A stretch of 64,000 bases of DNA from DASPJQ01 sp035299065 (GCA_035299065.1 DATGXI010000095.1:1-64000); one strand, 5' to 3'; positions 8,815 through 18,638 are shown, numbered from the stretch's first letter. Made by a program: numbers and translations. Notes: a model not told the origin generated them from the sequence alone.

Positions 8815-10041
8815 ATGAACACAACAAACAAACTCGCGCTTATTGCGGCACTTTTGGTAACGGGACTTAGTTCCTGCAAAAAAGAATTTGACGAACCACC
8901 GGTACATACCCTTGAGGCGGGTAATGTCATTACAATGGACTCGCTGGTTAACATGTACCAGGGAACCGATGTACACTTTACATCAAACCTGAATGTTTAC
9001 GGTGTTGTAACGGCCGATGAAGTTGACGGCAATTTTTACAAAAACGTTTACGTGCAAAGTGGGAATGCAGCCATTAACCTGCGTCTTTTAAATTCGGGAG
9101 GCCTTTATATTGGCGATTCGGTGCGCATTCATTTACCGGGTACCATTTTGACCAAGTACAACGGCATGTTGCAATTGGATTCGGTTGATGTGGACGTGAA
9201 TGTGATCAAGCAATCAACAAATGTAACGGTGAACCCAACCGTAGTTACCATTTCAAGTTTGAATACATCTATGGCAGGCCGCCTGGTGAAACTAAACAAT
9301 GTTGAATTTGATGCATTGGAACTATCCAACACATGGGCCGATGCCGTAAACCAAACATCGCAAGACAGGACATTAACAGATTGTTCAGGCAACACGGTTA
9401 TAGTTCGTACTAGTGGTTATGCATTGTATGCAGGAAACCTTTTACCGCAAGGAAACGGATCGTTAACAGCCATTGTGGGTGTTTATGGAAGCACCATTCA
9501 ATTGTATTTACGTTCACTGGGTGAAACAAGCACCATGACAGGAACGCGTTGTACAGGCATGCCACCTTTATTATTCAAGGATTTTAATGACAACAGTATT
9601 ACATCAGGCGGATGGACCAATCAAAACGTAGTAGGTGCATTTCCATGGACCACATACAGCGTGAGTGGTGATTACGTTGGTAAAGTTACAGGGTATACGG
9701 GCACTAATAACAACAGTGAAACATGGCTGATTTCTCCTTCGGTTAACCTGTCTTCAACAACAGCGCCTGTGTTATCGTTCAGGAATGTTTGGCAATATTC
9801 AGGACCAGCGTTGAAAGTATATGTTTCAACTGACTATGTGAGTGGAGCACCATCAACCGGTACGTGGACAGAATTAACAGGACTTACCCTTTCTGGTGGA
9901 GCAAGCTGGGGTGACTGGGTTACCACCACCGCCAATTTATCGGCTTTCCTTTCGGGCAACGTACATATTGGCTTTAAATACACTGGCACAACCACTGGTT
10001 GCAGCACATGGGAAGTGGATGAAATAAGTATTGCAGAATAA
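8815..10041 (+). CDS. DUF5689 surface lipoprotein with choice-of-anchor-type C-terminal module
   Basis: This 408-residue lipoprotein has a lipobox at LSSC (Cys about residue 21). Residues about 40-135 match the DUF5689 OB-like pattern, with VVTADEVDGNFYKNVYVQ followed by IGDSVRIHLPGTILTKYNGM. The C-terminal 150 residues form a jelly-roll-like module (SETWLISPSVNLSS, VWQYSG, HIGFKYTG, WEVDEISI) of the choice-of-anchor J kind. DUF5689 proteins are Bacteroidota surface lipoproteins often found beside TonB receptors. Its position 5 bp after the receptor suggests it captures or presents the receptor's substrate (inference). Confidence 0.85.
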   Translation: MNTTNKLALIAALLVTGLSSCKKEFDEPPVHTLEAGNVITMDSLVNMYQGTDVHFTSNLNVYGVVTADEVDGNFYKNVYVQSGNAAINLRLLNSGGLYIGDSVRIHLPGTILTKYNGMLQLDSVDVDVNVIKQSTNVTVNPTVVTISSLNTSMAGRLVKLNNVEFDALELSNTWADAVNQTSQDRTLTDCSGNTVIVRTSGYALYAGNLLPQGNGSLTAIVGVYGSTIQLYLRSLGETSTMTGTRCTGMPPLLFKDFNDNSITSGGWTNQNVVGAFPWTTYSVSGDYVGKVTGYTGTNNNSETWLISPSVNLSSTTAPVLSFRNVWQYSGPALKVYVSTDYVSGAPSTGTWTELTGLTLSGGASWGDWVTTTANLSAFLSGNVHIGFKYTGTTTGCSTWEVDEISIAE

Positions 10042-10065
10042 AAACGTAATTAAAAAGTAAAAAAT

Positions 10066-11385
10066 ATGAAACAAATTTATTTAACAACAGCGTTAGTGCT
10101 AGGAACGTTATTTGGCGCTAATGCACAAGTGGTATTTAGCTCAAGTTTTGAAAACTGGGCCTCGGGTTCACCAACTGATTGGTTTGGCGCAAAAACCAAT
10201 TTTACTGCGCCAAATGCTGTGCAGGTTACCGGCTCATCCATGTACGGCAGCAATTGCGTGCAATTGACAAACGCCACAACCTCACACAAACGCTATACAA
10301 CGCAACCCTTAACGGTTACAGACGCCACTCCGTATGAAATTAAGTTCTGGGCTAAAGGTGTTGGCGATATTCGTGCCGGATTGTTTGATGGAGGGCCTGC
10401 ACTTTCAGGATATACCTATACAAGTTATGTAAGTGTAAATACCACTACATGGACCGAGTATACATTAACCCTTACATCGCAAAATGACACTACCGCTGCG
10501 GAATTTATTCTTTCTGTTAAGGCTACAGTTGCGCCAGATCACATGATGGTTGACAGCGTTGTTATTTCGCAAACAACCCTGACCCCAACTACCACTTCCA
10601 TTTACGATATCCAGTACGCAACTGTATCACCTTATGACAGCCCTTATGCTACGCAGGTAGTAAACACAGGTGGAATTGTGAGCGCTGTATTTACAGGAGG
10701 TTATTTCATTCAGTCAAATGCAGGCGCATGGAATGGTCTTGAAGTAAATGATGCCGTAAATGTTCCTGCTATTGGCGACAGTGTTACTGTAACCGGCACC
10801 GTGCAGGAAAACTTTAACAATACCCGATTAACGAGCGTTACCGCTTTTGCTGTGGTAAGTTCAGGAAACATAGTTGCAGGCCCGGCTATTATTACAACCA
10901 CCCAGGGCAATATGGAGGAGTACGAAGGCGTATTTGCACAATCCACTTCGGTTTGTGCCGATCCAAACATTGGTTTTGGTATGTGGACACAATATACTGC
11001 ACCCGATACACTTCGTATTGATGACATCATGTATTCATTTACACCAACGCTTGGTTCAAACTACCAGGTAAGAGGCGTTTTAACCTATAGCTTTAGTGAG
11101 CGTAAATTGTGTCCGCGTATGGCTTCCGATGTAGTTTTAATTACCGGGGTTGATGAATTAAACACCTTCAACAGTATTTCCCTGTATCCTAACCCATCAA
11201 GCACTCACACAAACATGGATGTTGATGCAAACGCAACTGTGAACGTATTTGATATGGCCGGAAAACAAGTAATGAGTATACAAGGAAATACATTGTATAC
11301 AGCAATACTTGACAACGGAACATACCTTGTAAAAATCACAACCTCAAACGGGGTTAAAACCGGTAAACTTGTGGTAAAACACTAA
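10066..11385 (+). CDS. Secreted OB-fold protein with T9SS type A sorting domain
   Basis: The 439-residue product has a signal peptide ending at FGANAQ and an N-terminal beta-sandwich (about residues 25-165) resembling carbohydrate-binding-like modules. Residues about 180-345 form an OB-fold region (SIYDIQYATVSPYDSPYATQ, GDSVTVTGTVQENFNNTRLT) of the type that accompanies extracellular nucleases such as YhcR. It ends with a T9SS type A tail (SLYPNPSS, VFDMAGKQV, LDNGTYLVKITTSNG). No nuclease catalytic domain is present, so it may bind rather than cut. It is the last gene of the TonB-receptor operon and is followed by a strong terminator. Confidence 0.8.
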   Translation: MKQIYLTTALVLGTLFGANAQVVFSSSFENWASGSPTDWFGAKTNFTAPNAVQVTGSSMYGSNCVQLTNATTSHKRYTTQPLTVTDATPYEIKFWAKGVGDIRAGLFDGGPALSGYTYTSYVSVNTTTWTEYTLTLTSQNDTTAAEFILSVKATVAPDHMMVDSVVISQTTLTPTTTSIYDIQYATVSPYDSPYATQVVNTGGIVSAVFTGGYFIQSNAGAWNGLEVNDAVNVPAIGDSVTVTGTVQENFNNTRLTSVTAFAVVSSGNIVAGPAIITTTQGNMEEYEGVFAQSTSVCADPNIGFGMWTQYTAPDTLRIDDIMYSFTPTLGSNYQVRGVLTYSFSERKLCPRMASDVVLITGVDELNTFNSISLYPNPSSTHTNMDVDANATVNVFDMAGKQVMSIQGNTLYTAILDNGTYLVKITTSNGVKTGKLVVKH

Positions 11386-11402
11386 AATAACCTATACATT
11401 AT

Positions 11403-11437
11403 AAAAAAGACCGTGCCCCCTGGCCGGTCTTTTTTTT
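11403..11437 (+). terminator. Rho-independent terminator of the TonB receptor operon
   Basis: GACCG / CGGTC, extended by A-U pairs, is followed by eight Ts at 11430-11437, 17 bp after the stop codon of the OB-fold gene. Confidence 0.85.
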
Positions 11438-11643
11438 GCCATTCATTTACGTTTTTAACCGGCCTCCATATTCTTGGATTCATCAAAACTAAACTTTAGT
11501 TCATAGTTAGCTGATTGTCAAATTTATTTTTTTCCAATTTGAGAATTGTTACAGAATTAACGCAATAGGTTAAAGCGGTCAAAACATTCGACAAAACTAC
11601 TTAAGGAGCAACCAAATGATTACTTTTCGTCAACCAAATAACC

Positions 11644-14600
11644 ATGAAGAACAGGAACCTCATTCTTGGATTGCTTTTAATCGTTTTAGTTGGAAACGGG
11701 CAATCACAAATTTTAACCACCGGCCCAGGCTTATTGCCCGGTAGTGATAAAGCATCCGAAGCTGAGAAGAAAGCTATTAACCTGATGCGGCCTGTGGATT
11801 TTTGCCAGCAAATCATTGAGAAGGTAAATTTCCCTGAATCGCTTTCGTCCGAGGCTAAAACCCTTTTCAGGCTTGATCTTGAAAAAAGCATTCATGGGGA
11901 CAGGGTAAAGCTGATGCGCCAATTTCTAAAAGGTACCATATCTTATACCGGTGCCATCCATTTTACCGACTCCATCAAGAATGAATATATAACCCGTTAT
12001 AATTCCATGGGTGTACGTCAATGGAAAAAACTTTCAGCCACATTGGAACACGGGCATGAACGCGACCATGGCCATACGCACACAACACCAACACGTGCAC
12101 CCGGCAGCCCATGCCTGAACCCAGATTTTGAAACATGTGATTTTACCGATTGGGATATGTTTACCGGAACGGTTCCTTACCCTTCAGCAGCACCATTCTC
12201 ATTTGGCACACCTGTATCTACTTCCTCTTTCTCCAGCGTATCGGCTTCAACACCTGTTATGTCGGGCAGCGCATATGACGAACATTATATTTGTACAGGT
12301 GGCACTGATGGAATTGGAGGATTTCCCCTGGTTTACCCGGGCGGTACGTGCAGCGCGGCCATTGGTGATTTTACCATGACCGGTAATGGTGCATCGCAAA
12401 TTAAAAAGACATTCCTGGTATCAACTGGTGACGCAATTCTTACGCTTAATTATGCTGTTTGCCTTCAGGATGCTGGCCACACACCAAATGAACAACCTTA
12501 TTTCCGGATGCGTGTTTATGATGCAGCTGGCGCATCCATTAGCTGTGCCGAATACGAAGCCGTTGCTGGTGACGGACAACCCGGATGGGTTGTAACTGGC
12601 GGTTGGCAATATAAAGCATGGACAACCGTATTTATTCCACTTGCACCTTATGTAGGACAAAATGTAACCGTAGAGTTTACTGTTGGAGATTGCGCTCAGG
12701 GAGGACATGCGGGTTATGCGTATGTTGATGCAAGTTGCGATGCCATGTTATTTGATATGAGCGCAGCAGCCGTATGCTCAGGAACGCCTATTACCATAGA
12801 TGCGCCTGCAGGTGCATCAAGTTATTTATGGAGTACGGGTGCAACTACACCAAGTATTACTGTTGCTACAGGCGGAACCTATTCAGTAGTGGTTACCCCC
12901 ATTACCGGAAGTGCCTGTGCTATTACACTTGACACAACTGTTTTTGCAAACCCTAATCCCATTGCAGCGTTTACCGATGATGCACCTCAATGTTCAGGCA
13001 TACCAATAAACTTTACAGACAATTCTAATCCGAATGGGGGAACACTAGGAACATGGGCCTGGGATTTTGGCGATGGAGCAACTTCCTCTCTTCAAAATCC
13101 CTCACATACCTTTGCAGGTGCAGGAACCTATACAGTCACACTTACCGTTACCACAACTGATGGCTGCTCCCATACAACCACAAGCACAGTTACCATAAAT
13201 CCGGGAGGATCACCAACCATAAATCCTGCAGGACCATTTTGCAATACAGCCGCACCCGCAACTATAACCAGTGCAACGCCTGGTGGAACGTGGAGTGCTA
13301 CCTGCGGAACATGCATTGATGCAACTACCGGTGTATTTGACCCATCGCTTGCAGCCATTGGAGCCAATACCATAACCTATACGGTAACTGGTGCATGTGC
13401 AGGAACCGACACCGAAGTTTTAAATGTGCAGGAAGTCACCCTTGATAACGTAGTTAGCACTGATGTAGTTTGTTTTGGAGATAATAATGGAACAATTACC
13501 ATAACGGCAACGGGTGCAACACAATTCAGTATTAATGCTGGAGGAAGTTTCCAGGCTGGCGGAAATTTTACCGGCCTTGGTCCGAACACCTACAATATTC
13601 TTGTTCAAAATGCATTGGGTTGCCAGGCTACAGGAACAGCCACTATACTTGAACCAACGCAGGTAACAGCTGCGGCCGGCTTCCAGGATGAAAGTTGTTT
13701 TGGTGCCTGCGATGGATTTGTAGTGGTTGCTCCAGGTGGAGGAATATCACCTTATACCATAGCATGGACAGGTCCGTTGGGTCCTTTGGGATCTTCGGCT
13801 CTAGTGACCGATGTTTGCGTAGGTGCCTATACCGTTATTGTTACCGACAACAACGGTTGTCCTGCCAACGCAGCAACAAATGTTGGAGGGCCATCTCAGG
13901 TGATTATAACAGCCATTAATACTACACCTGAACAATGTCCGGGCGATTGCCAGGGAAGCATTACCATAACCGCAAGTGGTGGAACAGGCGGGTATACGTA
14001 CAGTACTGATGGAGGTACAGCATTTCAACCGGCAAATGCGTTTATAAACGTGTGTACCGGAGCATACAATGTTGTTGTGCAGGATAACACCGGTTGTACT
14101 GCAACAGGCATCACAAACATTACCGCACCTAATCCAATTGTTGTAACTGCATCGCCCGATGTAACAGTTTGCATTGGACAAAACGCAAGCATAAGCGCCA
14201 ACAGCGTTGGTGGAACAGGAGGCATTAATTTTAGCTGGGATAATGGCTTGGGCGCAGGCGCATCACACCTGGTAGATCCACCGGGAACAACCACCTATGC
14301 AGTAACCGGAACGGATGCTAACGGCTGCACCGATACCGATAGCGTAACTGTTTTTGAAAATCCACCCCTGAATGTAATTGCTTACAGTGATACAAGCGTT
14401 TGTCCAGGTTTTAGCGCAACCCTAACCGCTTTTGCAAGTGGCGGAAACGGTGGGCCGTATACCTATACCTGGAGTAACAATGTTGATGCAAGTGTTTTGG
14501 CCGGCCAAACCATTAGTGTTACGCCCACCACACAAACCATATGGACAGTGGTTGCTGCAGACAATTGCGGCACACCTGTAGCAACTGATGACGTGACTGT

Positions 14601-15399
14601 AAGTTTATTTGCATTGCCGGCAGTAACCTATACCGTTGACAACACGCAAGGATGCACACCGGTTGTTGTAAACTTTAACAACACAACAAATCCAGCATTA
14701 ACCGGATCGTGTTTTTGGGATTATGGAAACGGTGCAACAAGTACAAATTGTGCCGATGGATATACCTTTACAACACCGGGCTGTTACACCATCAGTTTGA
14801 CTGTTACAACAGTTGATGGATGTATAGTTGATACCAGTATTGTGAACCAAATTTGCGTATGGCCTTACCCCGTAGCTGATTTTAGTTTTGGTCCAATTCC
14901 AGCTGATGTATTTAATACCGAAATTGATTTTACCAACCTTACCATAGGCGGGTCAACATACACCTGGGACTTTGCGGGCCTGGGCGCATCAACCGCAATT
15001 AATCCTTCGTTTACATTTCCGCCTGACAACGGTGGTGTTTACCCGGTTTGTTTAACTACCGTGAATGAATATGGTTGCATGGACACAGCCTGTCACGATG
15101 TTGTAATTGGAGGCGAGTTTTTGCTTTACGTGCCAAATGCGTTTACCAGTGATGGTGATGGAGTGAATGATGTTTTTCATCCTGTATTGCAGGGCGAAGT
15201 TGAAAACACGTATGAACTGTTTATTTTCAACCGCTGGGGCACGCTTATATTTTATTCAAACAACAAAGCAATTGGCTGGAACGGGTTACACAATGATATG
15301 ATGAGCAAGGAAGATGTGTATGTGTGGAAAATACGTGTTAAAAGCTCGCTTGATGGTGAAAATAAGGTTTTTATGGGTCATGTTACCCTCTTGAAATAA
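11644..15399 (+). CDS. Large PKD / SprB-repeat secreted protein, T9SS type B client
   Basis: This 1,251-residue protein has a signal peptide (LLLIVLVGNGQSQ). A non-repetitive N-terminal region of about 130 residues ends in a His-rich stretch (EHGHERDHGHTHTT), followed by a jelly-roll module at about 150-380. A PKD domain follows (WAWDFGDGATSS), then several SprB-type repeats (VVCFGDNNGTITI, DESCFGACDG, PEQCPGDCQGSI), then further PKD-like modules (CFWDYGNGATS, YTWDFAGLG). The C-terminus (LYVPNAFTSDGDGVNDVF, FNRWGTLIF) is the type B sorting domain. It is thus a long surface filament or adhesin of unknown target. Unlike the adhesin at the window start, it has no PorP/SprF gene beside it; the next gene encodes a probable lipoprotein. 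Confidence 0.9.
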   Translation: MKNRNLILGLLLIVLVGNGQSQILTTGPGLLPGSDKASEAEKKAINLMRPVDFCQQIIEKVNFPESLSSEAKTLFRLDLEKSIHGDRVKLMRQFLKGTISYTGAIHFTDSIKNEYITRYNSMGVRQWKKLSATLEHGHERDHGHTHTTPTRAPGSPCLNPDFETCDFTDWDMFTGTVPYPSAAPFSFGTPVSTSSFSSVSASTPVMSGSAYDEHYICTGGTDGIGGFPLVYPGGTCSAAIGDFTMTGNGASQIKKTFLVSTGDAILTLNYAVCLQDAGHTPNEQPYFRMRVYDAAGASISCAEYEAVAGDGQPGWVVTGGWQYKAWTTVFIPLAPYVGQNVTVEFTVGDCAQGGHAGYAYVDASCDAMLFDMSAAAVCSGTPITIDAPAGASSYLWSTGATTPSITVATGGTYSVVVTPITGSACAITLDTTVFANPNPIAAFTDDAPQCSGIPINFTDNSNPNGGTLGTWAWDFGDGATSSLQNPSHTFAGAGTYTVTLTVTTTDGCSHTTTSTVTINPGGSPTINPAGPFCNTAAPATITSATPGGTWSATCGTCIDATTGVFDPSLAAIGANTITYTVTGACAGTDTEVLNVQEVTLDNVVSTDVVCFGDNNGTITITATGATQFSINAGGSFQAGGNFTGLGPNTYNILVQNALGCQATGTATILEPTQVTAAAGFQDESCFGACDGFVVVAPGGGISPYTIAWTGPLGPLGSSALVTDVCVGAYTVIVTDNNGCPANAATNVGGPSQVIITAINTTPEQCPGDCQGSITITASGGTGGYTYSTDGGTAFQPANAFINVCTGAYNVVVQDNTGCTATGITNITAPNPIVVTASPDVTVCIGQNASISANSVGGTGGINFSWDNGLGAGASHLVDPPGTTTYAVTGTDANGCTDTDSVTVFENPPLNVIAYSDTSVCPGFSATLTAFASGGNGGPYTYTWSNNVDASVLAGQTISVTPTTQTIWTVVAADNCGTPVATDDVTVSLFALPAVTYTVDNTQGCTPVVVNFNNTTNPALTGSCFWDYGNGATSTNCADGYTFTTPGCYTISLTVTTVDGCIVDTSIVNQICVWPYPVADFSFGPIPADVFNTEIDFTNLTIGGSTYTWDFAGLGASTAINPSFTFPPDNGGVYPVCLTTVNEYGCMDTACHDVVIGGEFLLYVPNAFTSDGDGVNDVFHPVLQGEVENTYELFIFNRWGTLIFYSNNKAIGWNGLHNDMMSKEDVYVWKIRVKSSLDGENKVFMGHVTLLK

Positions 15400-15502
15400 G
15401 CCTGGGTATAGTTCACTCATAGCTGGTTTAGCCTTATTTGCCCAATGTGGCAACGTAAGGTTTTATTCCATAAACGGTAGTTTTTACCGACTGTATTTTC
15501 AC

Positions 15503-15510
15503 TACTTTTG
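15503..15510 (+). promoter_or_regulatory. TACTTTTG -7 box directly before the ATG (leaderless candidate)
   Basis: TACTTTTG matches TAnnTTTG and ends 6 nt before the ATG at 15517, so transcription would begin at about the start codon. No clear TTTG -33 element is seen at the usual distance. Confidence 0.5.
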
Positions 15511-15516
15511 GGGCTT

Positions 15517-16584
15517 ATGTTAAGGATTTTTGCGGTTATAGCTACGCTTCTTGTGTTTTCACGATGCTCAACCAAAGTTGAGTTGAACACCGATTGGGAG
15601 GACATTACAATTGTTTACGGTTTACTTGATCAAAATGATGAATATCATTGGGTAAAAATCAATAAAGCATTCTTGGGCGATGGAAGTTATTATGACTATG
15701 CCCTTATTCGTGACTCTTCAGAATACGATAATCTTACTGCCTATGTGCAGGAATTAAGCAACGGGGTTATTGTTAATACCTACCCGCTTCGCGATACTGA
15801 ATTGGTAAACAGGCCAACAACAGGAGTGTTTTTTGCCCCTGAACAAACCGTTTATTATTTCAAAAGCACAACCCTGAATCCTGCCAACACCTATAAACTG
15901 GTTGCGCATATAAATGAAGGAACAGCACGTGAGAAGGAAGTGACAGCTGAAACGGGCCTTGAGCAGGACTTTAGCATTACCAATTTTACGGCCCTTGCTT
16001 TTGGTACGTATAATATAAGCGATCCTGAGCCAAATGTATACAACCAGCACCATTTAAAATTTGTACCCCCTACTACAAGTGATATGTATGAAATCATGCT
16101 GCGCATTAAGTGGGATGAGTATACCAGCACTGACACCACCCGTGTTTACCATGATTGGGTTGTTGGAAAGTCAACCAGCAATGACATTGTGGATGGAATT
16201 GTGAATTATGATATTTCAGGTGAGGCGTTTTACAGAACCGTACGACAGGCTGTACTGGCAAACAATAATCCTGCTGTTTACAAACGTGTTTTCAGGGCAA
16301 TTGACGTGTCGGTTTATGCAGCCAGCGATGACCTTGCCACCTATATTAGCGTTAATTCTGCCCAAAACGGTTTGGTACAGGAGCGTCCTGAATTTACCAA
16401 TGTGGCAAACGGCCTTGGAATATTTGCCAGCCGTGTGCATGAAACCCTTCAAAATAAAACACTGGGTCTGGGGCCAATGCGGCTTTTAGTACATGGAAGT
16501 CATACCTATGACCTGCTTTTTTGCACTGACACAACTTCTACTATTTATACCCTGGCAAGCCCTCCTACAGTGGTTTGCCCTTAG
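15517..16584 (+). CDS. Probable surface lipoprotein, DUF4249-like
   Basis: The 355-residue product begins with a hydrophobic signal ending in LLVFSRCS. The Cys fits a lipoprotein, but Arg at -1 is unusual. Visible blocks include TIVYGLLDQNDEYHWVKINK near the N-terminus and a C-terminal run ERPEFTNVANGLGIFASR, reminiscent of DUF4249-type Bacteroidota lipoproteins; assignment to that family is tentative. I chose the ATG at 15517, because an in-frame TTG at 15508 lies inside the promoter-like box. It follows the T9SS type B protein after 117 bp and may act with it at the cell surface (inference). No catalytic motif is seen. Confidence 0.7.
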   Translation: MLRIFAVIATLLVFSRCSTKVELNTDWEDITIVYGLLDQNDEYHWVKINKAFLGDGSYYDYALIRDSSEYDNLTAYVQELSNGVIVNTYPLRDTELVNRPTTGVFFAPEQTVYYFKSTTLNPANTYKLVAHINEGTAREKEVTAETGLEQDFSITNFTALAFGTYNISDPEPNVYNQHHLKFVPPTTSDMYEIMLRIKWDEYTSTDTTRVYHDWVVGKSTSNDIVDGIVNYDISGEAFYRTVRQAVLANNNPAVYKRVFRAIDVSVYAASDDLATYISVNSAQNGLVQERPEFTNVANGLGIFASRVHETLQNKTLGLGPMRLLVHGSHTYDLLFCTDTTSTIYTLASPPTVVCP

Positions 16585-16638
16585 TTTTGTCATAAACACT
16601 TAACTTTTCTGCCATTTTTACTGGCTTTTTGCCATTTA

Positions 16639-16650
16639 TGCCAATTGGCA
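16639..16650. promoter_or_regulatory. Perfect 12-bp palindrome upstream of dnaK
   Basis: TGCCAATTGGCA is a perfect palindrome 36 bp before the dnaK ATG. It sits where a promoter-proximal operator would lie. It is not a CIRCE element (TTAGCACTC-N9-GAGTGCTAA). Function is unknown. Confidence 0.35.
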
Positions 16651-16686
16651 CATGTATTGACTTGTTGTCTTTAAAATTATAAGACA

Positions 16687-18603
16687 ATGGGAAAAATAAT
16701 TGGAATAGACTTAGGAACAACCAACTCTTGTGTTGCTGTAATGGAGGGTAACGAGCCGGTTGTGATCGCAAATAGTGAAGGAAAAAGAACAACTCCCTCA
16801 ATAGTGGGTTTTATTGACGGTGGCGAACGTAAAATTGGTGATCCTGCAAAACGCCAGGCCATTACCAATCCTACCAATACCGTGTATTCAATAAAACGTT
16901 TCATGGGTAACACGTTTGACGAAGTAACAAAAGAAGTTTCACGCGTACCATACAAAGTGGTAAAAGGCGATAACAATACTCCACGCGTACAAATTTCAGA
17001 CAGGAAATACACCCCACAGGAAATTTCAGCCATGGTACTTCAAAAAATGAAGAAAACCGCTGAGGATTTTCTTGGGCATGAAGTTCATGAAGCTGTAATT
17101 ACTGTACCTGCGTATTTCAATGACTCGCAGCGCCAGGCAACCAAAGAAGCCGGTGAAATTGCGGGCTTGAAAGTAAGGCGTATTTTGAACGAACCAACAG
17201 CAGCTGCACTTGCTTATGGACTTGATAAGAAAAACAAGGACATGAAAATTGTAGTGTTTGACTGTGGTGGTGGAACACATGACGTAAGTGTACTTGAATT
17301 GGGCGATGGTGTATTTGAAGTAAAATCAACCGATGGTGACACACACCTTGGGGGTGATGACTTTGACCAGGTAATTATTGACTGGTTGGCTGACGAATTC
17401 AAGAACGAAGAAGGAATTGACCTGCGTAAGGATCCAATTGCTTTACAACGTTTGAAAGACGCAGCCGAAAAAGCAAAAATTGAATTGTCAAGCGGAAGCA
17501 CAACAGAAATTAACCTGCCTTATATTACCATGTCAAACAACGTTCCCAAGTTTTTGGTGAAACAATTGACACGAGCAAAATTTGAGCAGTTGGCTGACAG
17601 CTTAATTCAACGCACCATTGAACCATGCCGCAAAGCATTGGACAATGCAAGCTTGAAAGTAAGCGATATTGATGAAGTTATTTTGGTGGGCGGGTCAACC
17701 CGTATTCCAGCCATTCAGGAAGCTGTAAAAAAATTCTTTGGAAAAGAACCATCAAAAGGCGTGAATCCTGACGAGGTTGTTGCCGTAGGAGCAGCTATAC
17801 AGGGTGCGGTACTTACCGGTGAAGTAAAAGATGTGTTATTGCTGGATGTAACTCCACTTTCATTGGGAATTGAAACCATGGGCGGTGTTATGACTAAACT
17901 GATTGAATCGAATACGACTATTCCAACCAAAAAGTCGGAAACATTTTCAACAGCAAGCGACAATCAACCATCGGTAACCATTCACGTACTGCAGGGTGAA
18001 CGACCAATGTCAAAAGACAACCGTTCACTTGGGCAATTCAACCTTGACAACATTCCGCCAGCACCACGTGGTGTACCTAAAATTGAAGTAACATTTGACA
18101 TTGATGCCAATGGTATTTTAAGTGTAAGTGCAAAAGACGTAGCAACCGGAAAAGAGCAAAAAATACGCATTGAGGCAAGCTCAGGTTTAGCCAAAGAAGA
18201 AATTGAGCGCATGAAAAACGAAGCAGCAGCAAATGCTGACAACGACAAGCGTGTAAAAGAAGAAGTTGAAAAATTAAACCAGGCTGACACCTTAATTTTC
18301 CAAACTGAAAAGAACTTAAAAGAGTTTGGCGATAAAATACCAGCTGATAAACGAACACCAATTGATGCAGCCCTGAATGAACTGAAAGCAGCACATGCGT
18401 CAAAAAATATTGCTGCCATTGATGCAGGAATAAATAAACTGAACGAAGTGTTTACCGCGGCATCGCAGGAAATGTACAATGCAGGCCAGCAAGGTGCAGG
18501 AGCTGATGGAGCTAACCCTAATACCAACACAAACAACACGGGTACACAAGATGAAGAAGTAACCGATGTTGATTTTGAAGAGGTGAAAGACAAGAAGGAG
18601 TAA
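16687..18603 (+). CDS. dnaK: Chaperone protein DnaK (Hsp70)
   Basis: The full-length 638-residue Hsp70 opens with GKIIGIDLGTTNSCVAVMEG, has the phosphate-2 motif DCGGGTHDVSVLELGDG, then THLGGDDFD, LVGGSTRIPAIQ and the linker DVLLLDVTPLSLGIETMGG. The Gln-rich, acidic tail ends EEVTDVDFEEVKDKKE. DnaK is the ATP-driven cytosolic chaperone working with DnaJ and GrpE, neither of which is encoded here; an isolated dnaK is common in Bacteroidota. His replaces the Phe of the textbook GGGTFDVS motif, a variant I associate with flavobacterial DnaK. Upstream lies a 12-bp palindrome, downstream an unexplained hairpin and a terminator. Confidence 0.98.
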   Translation: MGKIIGIDLGTTNSCVAVMEGNEPVVIANSEGKRTTPSIVGFIDGGERKIGDPAKRQAITNPTNTVYSIKRFMGNTFDEVTKEVSRVPYKVVKGDNNTPRVQISDRKYTPQEISAMVLQKMKKTAEDFLGHEVHEAVITVPAYFNDSQRQATKEAGEIAGLKVRRILNEPTAAALAYGLDKKNKDMKIVVFDCGGGTHDVSVLELGDGVFEVKSTDGDTHLGGDDFDQVIIDWLADEFKNEEGIDLRKDPIALQRLKDAAEKAKIELSSGSTTEINLPYITMSNNVPKFLVKQLTRAKFEQLADSLIQRTIEPCRKALDNASLKVSDIDEVILVGGSTRIPAIQEAVKKFFGKEPSKGVNPDEVVAVGAAIQGAVLTGEVKDVLLLDVTPLSLGIETMGGVMTKLIESNTTIPTKKSETFSTASDNQPSVTIHVLQGERPMSKDNRSLGQFNLDNIPPAPRGVPKIEVTFDIDANGILSVSAKDVATGKEQKIRIEASSGLAKEEIERMKNEAAANADNDKRVKEEVEKLNQADTLIFQTEKNLKEFGDKIPADKRTPIDAALNELKAAHASKNIAAIDAGINKLNEVFTAASQEMYNAGQQGAGADGANPNTNTNNTGTQDEEVTDVDFEEVKDKKE

Positions 18604-18638
18604 GTAGCGGCAGTCCTGAAGAAGCAAAGCTTATAAGG

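Noticed and set aside
17982..18593. 203-codon minus-strand frame inside dnaK
   Set aside because: It is fully contained in dnaK and is Ser/Phe-rich, as antisense frames of Ala/Glu/Lys-rich genes are.
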